DNA of 50,656 nucleotides from JABDIY01 sp041576015 (GTDB lineage: Bacteria; Actinomycetota; Acidimicrobiia; Acidimicrobiales; SZUA-35): contig JBFGLT010000004.1 of the NCBI GenBank assembly GCA_041576015.1, positions 1 through 50,656 of the forward strand, given 5' to 3'. The position numbers and the translations under genes are program-made. The notes below the pieces were generated by a model, which saw nothing but the letters and a program-made list of their open reading frames with translations, ran no database searches and was not told the origin of the DNA. Below, in pieces: positions 7,733 to 16,869 of this stretch (the first letter of the stretch is position 1; the number at the start of each line of letters is the position of its first letter).

Positions 7733-8839
7733 TCATGCCGCGTGGCCGAGCGCCGCCCCCGTGCGGGGGTCGAAGAGGTGGAGGCTGTCAGGGTCGAACC
7801 ACACGCCCACCCGATCTCCGACCCGAATCCCCACCCCGCGATGGGACGCCTTCAGCGTGACCGGCTGTCCGGACTCGTCCCGGATTGCGTCGGAGCTCAA
7901 TTCCAGGATCGTGTGGGACCCCCGCGGCTCGGTGCGCGACACCACGGTGGGCGTGGCGGACCTGTCGTCGGCCGATCGCAACACGAGGCGCTCAGGGCGG
8001 ACGCCCAGCAGCGCTCGGGATCCGACATGACCGGCCGTGCGGTGGCGACAGGCGACTCGCTGCCCGGCGACGTCGTAGGCGTGACCGGCGCCGTCGCCGG
8101 TCACCTCGGCAACGAGTAGGTTCATCGGCGGATCTCCCAGGAAGCGGGCGACGGTGGTGTTGACCGGCCGCTCGTAGAGACCCATGGGATGACCGACCTG
8201 CTGGAGCACGCCGGCATCGAGCAGCGCGATCCGGTCCGACAGGACCATGGCGTCTTCTTGATCGGCGGTCACGAGCACCGTGGTCACCCCGTAGTCCCGT
8301 TGGATCCGGACCAGGTCGCTCCGCAAGCGGTGCCTGAGGTCGAGGTCGATCCGGGCCAGGGGCTCGTCGAGGAGGAGCACCCGGGGACGAGCCACGAGGG
8401 CCCGGGCCAGTTGGACAGCCTGGATCTCGCCGCCCGACAGCTGATTGCGACGGCGGCGAAGGAGGTGCCCGACCCCGAACTGGCTCGCTTCGGCCCGCAC
8501 GCGACGGTCGATATCGTCCCGGTGCACCATGCGCACCTCGAGGGGCAGGGCGATGTTGCCTTCGGCCGTGCGATGACCGACGAGGGCGTTCCGCTGCGTC
8601 GCCAGCCCGAACCGGCGATCCCTGGCCAGGACGTGGTCGATGACCTGACCATCGACCACGATGTGCCCGCTGTCGGCGGTCTCGAGGCCGGCTGCAATCC
8701 GCAGGGCCGTCGACTTCCCGCAGCCCGAAGAACCGACAATCGCAACGAACTCTCCGTCGGCGACGGACAGATGCAGCCCGAGCAGCGCCGGTGTGCTGTC
8801 GAAATGCTTCGACACGTGGGCAAAGGTCAGGTCGGCCAT
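7733..8839 (-). CDS. ABC transporter ATP-binding protein, MalK/UgpC-like, no switch histidine
   Basis: The protein has 368 residues from the ATG at 8839 (MADLTFAHVSKHF). It has Walker A GSSGCGKST (36-44), a Q-loop TQRN (81-84), signature LSGGE (134-138), Walker B LLLDE (155-159) and a C-terminal regulatory beta-domain from about residue 235 (RPVNTTVARFLGDPPMN), as in the MalK/UgpC sugar-importer subfamily. Two departures are visible: the switch histidine of VTHDQ is Ala in VTADQ (190-194), and the signature has SGGE for SGGQ. No permease or binding-protein gene lies nearby, so it may energise distant importers. It may be a weakened or regulatory ATPase; that is inference. Confidence 0.88.
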   Translation of the reverse strand: MADLTFAHVSKHFDSTPALLGLHLSVADGEFVAIVGSSGCGKSTALRIAAGLETADSGHIVVDGQVIDHVLARDRRFGLATQRNALVGHRTAEGNIALPLEVRMVHRDDIDRRVRAEASQFGVGHLLRRRRNQLSGGEIQAVQLARALVARPRVLLLDEPLARIDLDLRHRLRSDLVRIQRDYGVTTVLVTADQEDAMVLSDRIALLDAGVLQQVGHPMGLYERPVNTTVARFLGDPPMNLLVAEVTGDGAGHAYDVAGQRVACRHRTAGHVGSRALLGVRPERLVLRSADDRSATPTVVSRTEPRGSHTILELSSDAIRDESGQPVTLKASHRGVGIRVGDRVGVWFDPDSLHLFDPRTGAALGHAA

Positions 8840-8897
8840 GGGCTCGCGAGCGGGTCCGTTCCGCCCATCCGACTCTACCCCCCGAAGCCGCCCGACC

Positions 8898-9539
8898 TCA
8901 GCTGCTATAGCCGACCTGGCAGAAACCGTGGTTGCAGTATCCGCCCGGGTTCTTGGCCAGATACTGCTGGTGGTATTCCTCGGCGTAGTAGAACGGTCCA
9001 GCCAGGGCGATCTCGGTGCTGATCTGGCCATACCCGGCGGCATCGAGAGATCGCTGGTAGGCGTCACGGCTGGCCTCTGCAGCAGCCAGCTGTTGCGGCG
9101 AGTTGGCATAGATCGCCGATCGGTACTGCGTGCCGACGTCGTTCCCCTGGCGATTCCTCGTCGTCGGGTCGTGGTTCTCCCAGAACACCTTGAACAGCGT
9201 GTCGAGCTGGACGATGCTCGGGTCGAACACGATCAACACCGCCTCGGTGTGCCCGGTCATGCCGGTGCAGGTCTCCTCATAGGTCGGGTTCGGTGTCGAC
9301 CCGCCGGCGTACCCGACAGCTGTGGTGTACACGCCGGGCAGCTGCCAGTAGAACCGCTCTGCGCCCCAGAAGCAGCCCATGGCGACGATCAGGGTGTCCA
9401 TCCCGTCGGGCCATGGTCCCTTCAGCGGGTTGCCGTTGACATGGTGGGTGGCCGGCACCGGCATCTCGGTGTCCCGACCCTCGAGCGCGTCTTCGACCGA
9501 CGGAACCTGCAGGTCGGCGGGATCCTTGCGAAAGAACAT
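8898..9539 (-). CDS. msrA: Peptide methionine-S-sulfoxide reductase MsrA
   Basis: It reduces the S-epimer of methionine sulfoxide in proteins and peptides. The 213-residue product starts at MFFRKDPADL; an upstream ATG at 9575 is less likely because the MF-rich start is usual for this branch. The catalytic motif is GCFWG with Cys56, followed by the family blocks VGYAGGSTPNPTYEE, GHTEAV and FWENHDPTT. The C-terminal YCNHGFCQVGYSS carries two candidate resolving cysteines. The YYAEEYHQQYL block is the usual substrate-pocket segment. It lies between the ABC ATPase and a small gene, all on the minus strand. Confidence 0.95.
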   Translation of the reverse strand: MFFRKDPADLQVPSVEDALEGRDTEMPVPATHHVNGNPLKGPWPDGMDTLIVAMGCFWGAERFYWQLPGVYTTAVGYAGGSTPNPTYEETCTGMTGHTEAVLIVFDPSIVQLDTLFKVFWENHDPTTRNRQGNDVGTQYRSAIYANSPQQLAAAEASRDAYQRSLDAAGYGQISTEIALAGPFYYAEEYHQQYLAKNPGGYCNHGFCQVGYSS

Positions 9540-9606
9540 GCACCGGGAACCTAGCCGAATCTGGAATTGTTCCACGGATCGGGCTCCGGCGCGCCCGACG
9601 CGTGGC

Positions 9607-9897
9607 TCACCTCAGATCGATCACAAGGTGAACCAGAGCGTCGATCGAGTCCTCGATCGCCAGTACCTCGACCAATGCTGGGTCAAGGTCCACGGTCTTC
9701 GCACCGGACAGCTCGGCAACGGTCAGCCGGCCCTGCAAATGGTCGGCCAGTTCGCTGCTGAAGTCATCGCCGCCGGCCCGCAGTTGCGTCACGAAGGTCT
9801 TGGCCGCCCGGACCGAGATGGTCGCCGTTGATGTCGTCGGTGGATCGAGCAATCGCCGCATGGACCCACGGTAGGTCTCGGGTTCGACCTGGCGCAT
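9607..9897 (-). CDS. Small hypothetical protein downstream of UPF0182 gene
   Basis: A 96-residue frame from the ATG at 9897, or 84 residues from the ATG at 9861; no strong ribosome site separates the two. The product has a beta-like segment TSTATISVRAAKTFVTQL and a helical, acidic end (LVEVLAIEDSIDALVHLVIDL). No family is recognised. It starts 52 bases after the UPF0182 stop on the same strand and so may be the last gene of that operon. The codon pattern on the minus strand is better than the overlapping plus-strand frames. Confidence 0.45.
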   Translation of the reverse strand: MRQVEPETYRGSMRRLLDPPTTSTATISVRAAKTFVTQLRAGGDDFSSELADHLQGRLTVAELSGAKTVDLDPALVEVLAIEDSIDALVHLVIDLR

Positions 9898-9949
9898 GGG
9901 CCATCGCGCACTGGGCCCGGGGGAAGAACTCCACCCACCCGCTCGGGCG

Positions 9950-12826
9950 TCAGCTGGTCCGGCCGGTGAGAAGGGCGTTGGCCTGGTTGATGGCGATGAC
10001 CGCGTTCTCCCGGAGGCGGGCGGCCTCCTCGGTATCGCCGTTCTCCTCGGCGACATCGGCCGCCTCCAGGAACTGCCCGGCCAGGTCGAGGAGATCGGTG
10101 ACGGGACGGTCCTGGATGTCGGGCGGCAGTGTCGGGGGCTCCGGGTCGGGGTCGGGCGTGGGGATCGGGGTCTCGGGCTGGTCGCCGGCATCGAGCGCCA
10201 CTGCCTGGATCGCTTGATCCAGACTCGTGCGCATCTCGATTCGGTCGCCATTGACGGCGATGATCCGGTTCAGTTCGGGGACCGCCGTCGAGCCCTCGGC
10301 TTCGACGTACAGCGGCCTGACGTAGACGAGCGTGTCCTCGACCATCACCATGATCATCTCGCCGAACAGCACCCGCGATCCACGGAGATCCAAGGGGGTG
10401 ATGTAGTCGGAGATCTCGGTCTCCCGGCGAATCTCGGAGTCGACCAGATCGGGGGCCGACACCTGGCCGCCGGCCGGGAGCCGGTACTGGACCAGTTCGC
10501 CATAGCCCTCGGGATCGGACCGGGCCACCATGATGGCGGTCAGCTCCGGTCGATCGCTTTGCCGGTTGGCGTCGTTCGAAGAGGGCACGAACGCTCGCTG
10601 CAGCACGAACTCGCTCTTGTCGAATCCGGGCAACCGGGTGTGGACATACTGTGGCCGCATCGGCAATGCGGCCGACGTGGACGCTCCCGCCCGCTGCTCG
10701 CCGGCGATCTCCGAAGGCTGGGTGGCCACTGTCCAGCTCAGGCTGCCCTCCAAAAACGTGACCGGGTCCGTGACCTGATAGGTGCCCCACATGTCGGTCT
10801 GGATGCTGAAGATGTCCTGGGGGTACCTGAAGTTCTGGCGAAGTCCGAGCGGAGCCTCGCCATCAGCGAACAACTCCGGAAACGCCGACTCATAGGCCCG
10901 GATGATCGGGTCCGACTGATCGACGATGTAGATCATCACGTCACCGTCGTAGGCGTCCACCACCGCCTTGGCGCTGTTGCGCACGTAGTTGAAGCCGCCC
11001 GACAGATCCCGATCGCCGGAGAGACTGCGGTTGCGGACGCCCTGGCTGTAGGGAAACTCGTTGGTGGTGGTGTACGCGTCGATCACCCACTTGACCCGAC
11101 CGTCGAACAGCACCGGGTACGGGTCACCATCCAGGCGGAGGAACGGCGCCACTAGCTCGACTCGCTGAACGACATTTCGGTTGTAGATGACCTCGCTGTC
11201 GCTCCCGACGAACGGGGAGATCAGCGGGTTGATGCTCTGGAAGCGTAGGGAGAACGCCACCTGCCGAATCAGCGAACTGATCGACACGCCACCGCCGCCG
11301 TCGTAGCGGAAGTCCGACTCGTCCCGACCGACGGCGTCGGATGCGAAATCGACCTCGTTCCGACCGTCGGCCCCGACGATGGCGTAACCGCCGAAGTCCT
11401 CTCCGAAGTAGATGCGGGGTTGGGCGAGCTGGGCTGAAAGGGCCTCGTCAACCTCGAGGGCCGGACCGATCCCCGACACCAAGTAGTCGGGGGTGCCGCC
11501 CGAACCGAACACGTTGGCCGGAGCCAACGCCACTCCCCAACCGTGAGTGAAGGCCAGATGCTGGTTCTCCCAGCCGCTGTCGACGGCATCGAGTTCGAGC
11601 TCCCGGACGCTGATGGCCACTGGTTCGGTCGCGCCGTCGATGTCGTACCTGTCGATGTCAAGGTCCTTGAAGTCGTAGAAGCGACGTTCGGCTTGCTCGC
11701 GGACAAAGGAGTCCTCCGCCAGGTCAGGGTCGACGATGAGGACGTCGTCGAGAATGTCGTCGTTGGCGTCGACCTCCTCCAGGGTGATCCCCTCGGTGTA
11801 CTCGAACTGCTGGGTGGTGATCCGGCTTTCGTCGAGCCCGTAGGCGAACCGGGTAGCGGCCAGATTGCCCTCGATGTACTGGGCCTCCCGGGTCGACTGG
11901 TTCGGCTCGACAGCGAAGCGCTGGTAGAGACTCGGGAAGATCCCTCCGACAACGACATGAGTGACCGCCCACATCCCGAGGGCGACCAGGGGCAGACCCC
12001 ATCCCCGGCGCCGGATATTGGCCAGGAACAGAGCGGCGCTGAACAGCGAGACCAGTACCAGCAGGTTGAGGGCGGGCAGCTGAATCTCGACATCGGTGGC
12101 GAGGGCACCGTCGAACACCCCTCGCCGGGAGTTGACCAGCTCGAATCGGTCCAGGTAGTAGGAGACGGCCCGCAGCATGGCCAGGATGGCCAGCAGCACG
12201 GAGATGTGAAGCTTCACCCGGTCGCTGATCTTGGTGATGGCCGCCGCCCGAATCCCACCGTTGAGGTAGTGAGCGAGGACCGCGGCGAAGACCGAGAAGG
12301 CGACGGCGAAGGAGAACCAGTCGACCAGGAACGTGAGAAATGGCAGGCGGAACACGTAGAACGACGCGTCGAGGTCATGGAGTGGATCGATCCAGCCGAA
12401 CTCCTGACTGTTGGAGAACAGCAGCCAGGTCTGCCATTCCTGGGAAACCTGGAGCCCGAACATCAGGGCGAGGAAGGCCGACACCGCCAACCGGACCCGC
12501 GTGCCGTGCCGGCCGACCAACTGGTGGTACCGCTCGATCAGATCCTCCTCCGGGCTCGGGGGACGCACGGCCGGTTTGAGCTGGTCGGCCACCGTGAGGT
12601 TGGCGAACAGGATCGCGAAGAACAGCGCGGTGAAGATCACCGCCAGGAGCACCTGTGTGAGAAGGATCTCTCCCCACGACGAAGCGAACCCGAGGTGATC
12701 GAAGAACAGATAATCGGTGAACAGCCGGGCGATCCCGCTGGCGGTGAGCAGGATCAACAGGATGAGACCGCCGGCGACGAACAACGGCAGTCGCCGGCGA
12801 GAGGCGGTCGGGGATGTCATTGCCAT
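9950..12826 (-). CDS. UPF0182 family membrane protein
   Basis: The protein has 958 residues, the usual size. The N-terminal third holds about seven membrane helices (near 15-37, 52-78, 109-128, 160-185, 205-225, 250-272 and 277-297) with DYLFFDHLGFASSW after the first, a UPF0182 landmark. A large domain follows with PNQSTREAQYIEGNLAATR and FNYVRNSAKAVVDAYDG, both typical of the family. The C-terminus has a proline-rich linker and a short helix of acidic character. In Mycobacterium tuberculosis the homologue Rv3193c lies beside a YlbL-type protease (Rv3194c); here a DivIVA gene stands between the two. Function is unknown. Confidence 0.93.
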   Translation of the reverse strand: MAMTSPTASRRRLPLFVAGGLILLILLTASGIARLFTDYLFFDHLGFASSWGEILLTQVLLAVIFTALFFAILFANLTVADQLKPAVRPPSPEEDLIERYHQLVGRHGTRVRLAVSAFLALMFGLQVSQEWQTWLLFSNSQEFGWIDPLHDLDASFYVFRLPFLTFLVDWFSFAVAFSVFAAVLAHYLNGGIRAAAITKISDRVKLHISVLLAILAMLRAVSYYLDRFELVNSRRGVFDGALATDVEIQLPALNLLVLVSLFSAALFLANIRRRGWGLPLVALGMWAVTHVVVGGIFPSLYQRFAVEPNQSTREAQYIEGNLAATRFAYGLDESRITTQQFEYTEGITLEEVDANDDILDDVLIVDPDLAEDSFVREQAERRFYDFKDLDIDRYDIDGATEPVAISVRELELDAVDSGWENQHLAFTHGWGVALAPANVFGSGGTPDYLVSGIGPALEVDEALSAQLAQPRIYFGEDFGGYAIVGADGRNEVDFASDAVGRDESDFRYDGGGGVSISSLIRQVAFSLRFQSINPLISPFVGSDSEVIYNRNVVQRVELVAPFLRLDGDPYPVLFDGRVKWVIDAYTTTNEFPYSQGVRNRSLSGDRDLSGGFNYVRNSAKAVVDAYDGDVMIYIVDQSDPIIRAYESAFPELFADGEAPLGLRQNFRYPQDIFSIQTDMWGTYQVTDPVTFLEGSLSWTVATQPSEIAGEQRAGASTSAALPMRPQYVHTRLPGFDKSEFVLQRAFVPSSNDANRQSDRPELTAIMVARSDPEGYGELVQYRLPAGGQVSAPDLVDSEIRRETEISDYITPLDLRGSRVLFGEMIMVMVEDTLVYVRPLYVEAEGSTAVPELNRIIAVNGDRIEMRTSLDQAIQAVALDAGDQPETPIPTPDPDPEPPTLPPDIQDRPVTDLLDLAGQFLEAADVAEENGDTEEAARLRENAVIAINQANALLTGRTS

Positions 12827-12917
12827 CTCGCCTCGACCCTAGTGTTCCACCAGCGGAATGGCGGATCGGGCGTCCGTACTCCCCGACCAACCTGCTCGAC
12901 GCCGGTCATCGAGCTCG

Positions 12918-15263
12918 TCAAGACCCCTTGCGACCGTGTTCGACACCCAGGTCGAACGCCTCGGTGAGCGCCGAATCGACCAGCCGGTTCAACCGGTTCG
13001 TGCGGATCTCCCGATAGTGGCCGCGAATCGTCTCCAGCGCTCTGTCCTCACCACCATCTCGTGCGACCGCATCGGACACAACGCTCCGGACGTCGTCCAC
13101 CAGTTCGCCCGCCGATGAGGCAACGAGCGGGTCGACCAGTCCTGGCCAGATCCGGCCGTCGACGGCGGACGCCCCGCTGTTGGCACTCGCCCGCAACGAT
13201 GCTTCCAACGCATCGGCGAACCGGGCCACCTGGCGCTCCGGAGCAGGAAGGTCGTCGGTCGATGCATCCCGACCGCCCCTGCGGACGGCGTCGAGCAGCT
13301 CGCTCTGGTCGTCGGCGAGCGCCCGCTTGAGCTGGCGCTTGAGGTCCGGAGTCAACCGCTCGACGGTGCCGGTGCGTTCGCTGTCGAGATCCTCCGATTC
13401 GGCCCTGTCTCCGCTCGCCGGCCGTGCCGGCTCGTCTCGCTCGAACAACGGCGTCCGCTGGGAACCGGCGTTGCTGGTGCCCAGGCCGAAGAGCCCCCCG
13501 CTGCGCGGCGGCGCGTCCGGGTCGGCGGTGTTCCCGATGGCGGTGTCGAACAGCCGGGCGCGAGGTGACTCGTCCGCAGCGGCTTCGGCGACGACAATGT
13601 CGTCCGGTTCGGACTCGTCCGCATCGGCGGCCGGCGCCTGGTCCGGCATCTCGTCGTGTTCGGCGTCCTCGACGTCGGAGGTTTCCTCGTGCGGCGCCAG
13701 GTACGGCGGCGGCGGAGAGCTGGCGAACATGGACGGTCGCCGGTCGTCGCCGGATCCATCGGACGCATCCTCCTCTCCGTCCTCGGGTTCGACGTCTGCA
13801 GCGTCGGCTTCTGTGCCGGAGCTCTCGTCGTCGATCGCCTCGACGGACTCGAGCGGGGGCTCCTGTTCGGTCGCTCTCTCGATGGCATCGTCGTCGTCGG
13901 GCTGCTCGGCTGGCCCGGAAGGTGCTGCGTCGGCGGCGACGTGGTCGGGCTCACCGGCCAGCCGCCGGGCGTAATCCTCGGTCTCGGGAGTGTCGCCGAG
14001 ATCGGTGAACGCTCGGCTGCGTTCTGGACGACCGCGATCCAGCGTCGCCAACGCAGCGGCGACCTCGCCATCGTCGTCGGCCACTGGAGCCGGAACTCGA
14101 TCCATCGCCGAACGGGCCTCGGACACCCCTCGGTGCAGCTCGCCGGTTGCTTCATCGAGTTCCCGCTTCACCTCCTCGAGGCTGCGGAGTAGGCGGTCTC
14201 GCGCCGCTCGGGCCTGGTCGATCTGCTGGCGGGCCACCCGCCGCCGGCGGATCAGGTCGGTCAAGATCTTCTCCCGGACGGCCTTGGCCTCCGCCACCAT
14301 CATCCGCGCCTCGTCCCGAACCTCACGGGTCGCCAGATCGGCTGCCGCGGTGGCCTCGGCGCGGGCGATGTTGGCTGCGTTCTCCGACTCCGCCTTGATC
14401 TTGTCGGCTTCGACGTTGAGCTCGTCGACTCGAGCTTGAGCGGCCGTGCGGAGGTCCTCGGCCTCGGCCTCCGCAGAGGCTCGCAGGGCTTTGACCTCCT
14501 CGTCGGTGCGCCGCCGAAGGGAGAGCGTCTCCTCCTCGGCCTCCCTGCGCATCTTGGCCGCGCCGTCCTCGGCGTTGCGCCGCATGGTGGCGGCTTCTTC
14601 CTCGGCCTCGGCCCGCATGGCGGCGGTGGCTTCCTCGGTCTTGCGCATCCGCGTCTCGTAGAAGCTCTCGGCTTCGGCGGTGCGGGACCGCAGGATCTCC
14701 TGAGCCTGGGACCTGGTGGTCGTCGCGTACTCGTCGGCCTTGGCCCGGAGCGACCTGGTCTCCTCGTCGGCCTCGTTCCGGAGCTTGGTCACCTCGGCCA
14801 TGGCCTCACGACGAATCCTGGCCGTGTCCTCGGCGGCGGCGCTCCGCTTCTCCTGGATCTCGGCGTCGACCCTCTGCTCGAGTTCCTTGACCTCCTTGCG
14901 GCGTCGGCTGGCCTCGCTCTCGGCCTTGCGGATGATCTCGGCCGCCGCCGCCCGGGCGCTCTCGATCACCTGGGTCGTCTCGGACGTGATCAGGCTGGTG
15001 ACATGGACCGCGTCGTCGTTCTCGGCGCTGGCCAGCGCCCGCTCCAGTTGCTGAACTCGACGGCGGAGTTCGTCCCGCTCGCCGGCCAGCGCCTGCAGAA
15101 TCTCGCGATCCTCGCCATCGGGGTGCTTGTCGGTGCGAACCGCTTCCGCTAACTGCTGGAGGAACCGCCGCACCTCGTGGGGGTCATAGCCACGAAACGA
15201 CGTCGCGAAGTTGCGGTGGGCGATGAGGTCAGGATCCAGCGAGGGGTCACGATTCGTGGCCAT
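12918..15263 (-). CDS. Large DivIVA-domain coiled-coil protein
   Basis: The protein has 781 residues, several times larger than typical DivIVA. The DivIVA N-domain is at residues 13-45 (HRNFATSFRGYDPHEVRRFL), the membrane-curvature-binding segment. A continuous coiled coil spans about 60-390, with alanine/glutamate hendecad-like repeats such as MRAEAEEEAATMRRNAE and MRREAEEETLSLRRR. Residues 390-600 are acidic and disordered. The C-terminal helical domain (about 605-781) includes LTPDLKRQLKRALADDQ and ends EAFDLGVEHGRKGS. It is likely a polar or septal scaffold comparable to Scy or FilP of Streptomyces, by analogy only. It sits between the YlbL-type protease and the UPF0182 gene, on the same strand. 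Confidence 0.85.
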   Translation of the reverse strand: MATNRDPSLDPDLIAHRNFATSFRGYDPHEVRRFLQQLAEAVRTDKHPDGEDREILQALAGERDELRRRVQQLERALASAENDDAVHVTSLITSETTQVIESARAAAAEIIRKAESEASRRRKEVKELEQRVDAEIQEKRSAAAEDTARIRREAMAEVTKLRNEADEETRSLRAKADEYATTTRSQAQEILRSRTAEAESFYETRMRKTEEATAAMRAEAEEEAATMRRNAEDGAAKMRREAEEETLSLRRRTDEEVKALRASAEAEAEDLRTAAQARVDELNVEADKIKAESENAANIARAEATAAADLATREVRDEARMMVAEAKAVREKILTDLIRRRRVARQQIDQARAARDRLLRSLEEVKRELDEATGELHRGVSEARSAMDRVPAPVADDDGEVAAALATLDRGRPERSRAFTDLGDTPETEDYARRLAGEPDHVAADAAPSGPAEQPDDDDAIERATEQEPPLESVEAIDDESSGTEADAADVEPEDGEEDASDGSGDDRRPSMFASSPPPPYLAPHEETSDVEDAEHDEMPDQAPAADADESEPDDIVVAEAAADESPRARLFDTAIGNTADPDAPPRSGGLFGLGTSNAGSQRTPLFERDEPARPASGDRAESEDLDSERTGTVERLTPDLKRQLKRALADDQSELLDAVRRGGRDASTDDLPAPERQVARFADALEASLRASANSGASAVDGRIWPGLVDPLVASSAGELVDDVRSVVSDAVARDGGEDRALETIRGHYREIRTNRLNRLVDSALTEAFDLGVEHGRKGS

Positions 15264-15316
15264 GGGAAGATGCTAGTCGGGCCTCACAAGACCCACGCCT
15301 CCGGCCCGCCCAAGGA

Positions 15317-16516
15317 TCAGGACGTGACGCCGGCGGCGAACTCGGCGAGAGCGTCGATGTCGCCCCCGAGATCCCCGAGCACCCCGAGAGCGTCGTCGAG
15401 GTCGTCGACTGGGACGATGTCCACCTTGTCGCCGACCCGCTCGCGGGCCGCCGCCAGGGTCTGCTCACCCAGAGCGCCCGGCACGAGGAACACTGGGATT
15501 CCCTCGTCGCGAACCGCTGCCGCCTTCTGTTCGACACCGCCCACCGAGCCGACGCTCCCGTCGACTTGAATCGTGCCGGTGACCGCCACCCGTGCGCCGC
15601 CGGTGAGCTCTCCGGGGGTCAGCTGGTCGAGCACGGCGAGCGTGAAGGCGAGGCCGGCCGACGGGCCCCCGATGTTGTCCGAACCCAGGGAGACGTCGAA
15701 GCCGAGGTCGTCGGTCTCGAGATCCACCCGCTCGCTCGTCGCCACCCCGAGGAACGCCTTGGTGGCGTCGTCCTCACGGCTGGTGAGGATCACCCTGACG
15801 GTGTCGATCTGGCCGGTCGTGTGACGCTCGACGTCGAAGGCGATCCCGTCTCCCGGTGACCGGCTGCTGATGGCGTCCACCAACTGGGGCGGCGAGACGA
15901 TCGGCTCGCCCTCGACGGCCACGATCACGTCGCCCGGCTCGAGCACGTCCTGGGCGGGGGTTCCCTCCACCGTTTCGATCACGAACACGCCGTCGGGCAC
16001 GATGGTGTCATAGCCCAGTTCCTCCAGGGCCACCGAGATGGCCAGATCCTTCGAGGACGCCATGCGGTCCAGGTTGAGTTGGCGGTTCTCTTCGACGGTG
16101 CGGGCTCCGAACACCTGATCGCGGGGAACCAGTTCGACGTCGTCGTCAACCTGATACCAGAGATAGGCCCACAGCGAGACCCGATCGCGGACCCGCACGG
16201 TCGTCAGATGGATCTCCCCGGCGCTCGGATAGTCCTCGATACCTTCGACCGACACGAACGACTCGGTGTCCCTGCTGGTTCCCGGGATGAAGGCGACGTA
16301 GTCGGTTCGAAACAAGAACCCGGCGGCGATGCCGATCGCCAGCATGAGAAGGAACAGACCGGCACCGAACTTGACCGCACGGCGCTGAAGGCGGGCGGCA
16401 TTGACCGGAGGTGGGATGACATCGTCGTCGTCGATGGCGGGCGGGCCCGACGGCACTGCACCAGCGAGGGGCGGGTCGGAGCCGGGCCGGGGCGGTCGAG
16501 GCATCTCACCACTCAT
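15317..16516 (-). CDS. YlbL-type PDZ / Lon-like (S16) membrane protease
   Basis: The product has 399 residues from the ATG at 16516; an ATG at 16504 is also possible. A cytoplasmic proline-rich start is followed by a membrane helix (FGAGLFLLMLAIGIAAGFLF). Then comes an extracytoplasmic region, a PDZ domain (DGVFVIETVEGTPAQDVL, GDVIVAVEGE), and a Lon-like proteolytic domain with the Ser-Lys dyad: Ser286 in GGPSAG and Lys331 in GGVEQK, 45 residues apart as in Lon. This order is the YlbL family (Rv3194c in mycobacteria). It is the first gene of a protease-DivIVA-UPF0182 run and probably processes envelope proteins. Confidence 0.92.
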   Translation of the reverse strand: MSGEMPRPPRPGSDPPLAGAVPSGPPAIDDDDVIPPPVNAARLQRRAVKFGAGLFLLMLAIGIAAGFLFRTDYVAFIPGTSRDTESFVSVEGIEDYPSAGEIHLTTVRVRDRVSLWAYLWYQVDDDVELVPRDQVFGARTVEENRQLNLDRMASSKDLAISVALEELGYDTIVPDGVFVIETVEGTPAQDVLEPGDVIVAVEGEPIVSPPQLVDAISSRSPGDGIAFDVERHTTGQIDTVRVILTSREDDATKAFLGVATSERVDLETDDLGFDVSLGSDNIGGPSAGLAFTLAVLDQLTPGELTGGARVAVTGTIQVDGSVGSVGGVEQKAAAVRDEGIPVFLVPGALGEQTLAAARERVGDKVDIVPVDDLDDALGVLGDLGGDIDALAEFAAGVTS

Positions 16517-16572
16517 CTTGACCACTATCGGCCAAAACGAATCCAAATCGTAGGAGGGGGTAGGCTTTGCCC

Positions 16573-16812
16573 ATGGTCGCCCGTCAGAACCGCACGATCG
16601 ATTCGTCCTTCGGCGTGCCGACCGAGTACGCCGAGACCGCCGCCGAGAAGCCATACCGACCCGTCCGGAAGGTCCGCACGCCCCTGTGGCGGCGGATCAT
16701 CGCGCTCGGCGCCCTGGGCGGGATCACCGGAGCGGCCGGGGTGGCGCTCGCCATCGCCGTCATCGGTATGGCGGTGCTCACGCTGATGCTGCTGGAGCGA
16801 GCCATCGGCTGA
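16573..16812 (+). CDS. Small single-pass membrane protein
   Basis: From the ATG at 16573 there are 79 residues. A TTG two codons upstream (16567) is 6 nt after a strong AGGAGGGGG, so translation may begin at that TTG instead. The N-terminal 45 residues are soluble and basic (EKPYRPVRKVRTPLWRR), followed by one long hydrophobic helix (IIALGALGGITGAAGVALAIAV type) and a short tail. It is divergent from the YlbL-type protease gene, with 56 bases between starts, so the two promoters share this gap. No family is recognised. Confidence 0.6.
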   Translation: MVARQNRTIDSSFGVPTEYAETAAEKPYRPVRKVRTPLWRRIIALGALGGITGAAGVALAIAVIGMAVLTLMLLERAIG

Positions 16813-16815
16813 AGC

Positions 16816-16840
16816 GGCGGCTCGGCCTAGCCCGGCCGCC
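16816..16840. terminator. GC-rich hairpin between convergent genes
   Basis: GGCGGC at 16816-16821 pairs with GCCGCC at 16835-16840 around a 13-nt loop. It lies directly after the stop of the small membrane protein and before the stop of the convergent gene at 16870. No T-run follows on either strand, so a role as a bidirectional terminator is only plausible. Confidence 0.35.
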
Positions 16841-16869
16841 GTCGAGGCAAACGTCGACCTGACCCCCGG

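Noticed and set aside
9896..12967. Long plus-strand frames opposite the UPF0182 gene
   Set aside because: Minus-strand protein is a complete UPF0182 member; the plus frames are low-complexity and lack any family features.
13352..15152. Frames opposite and within the DivIVA gene in other frames
   Set aside because: They arise from repetitive Ala/Glu codons in the coiled-coil gene; only the minus frame gives a DivIVA domain.
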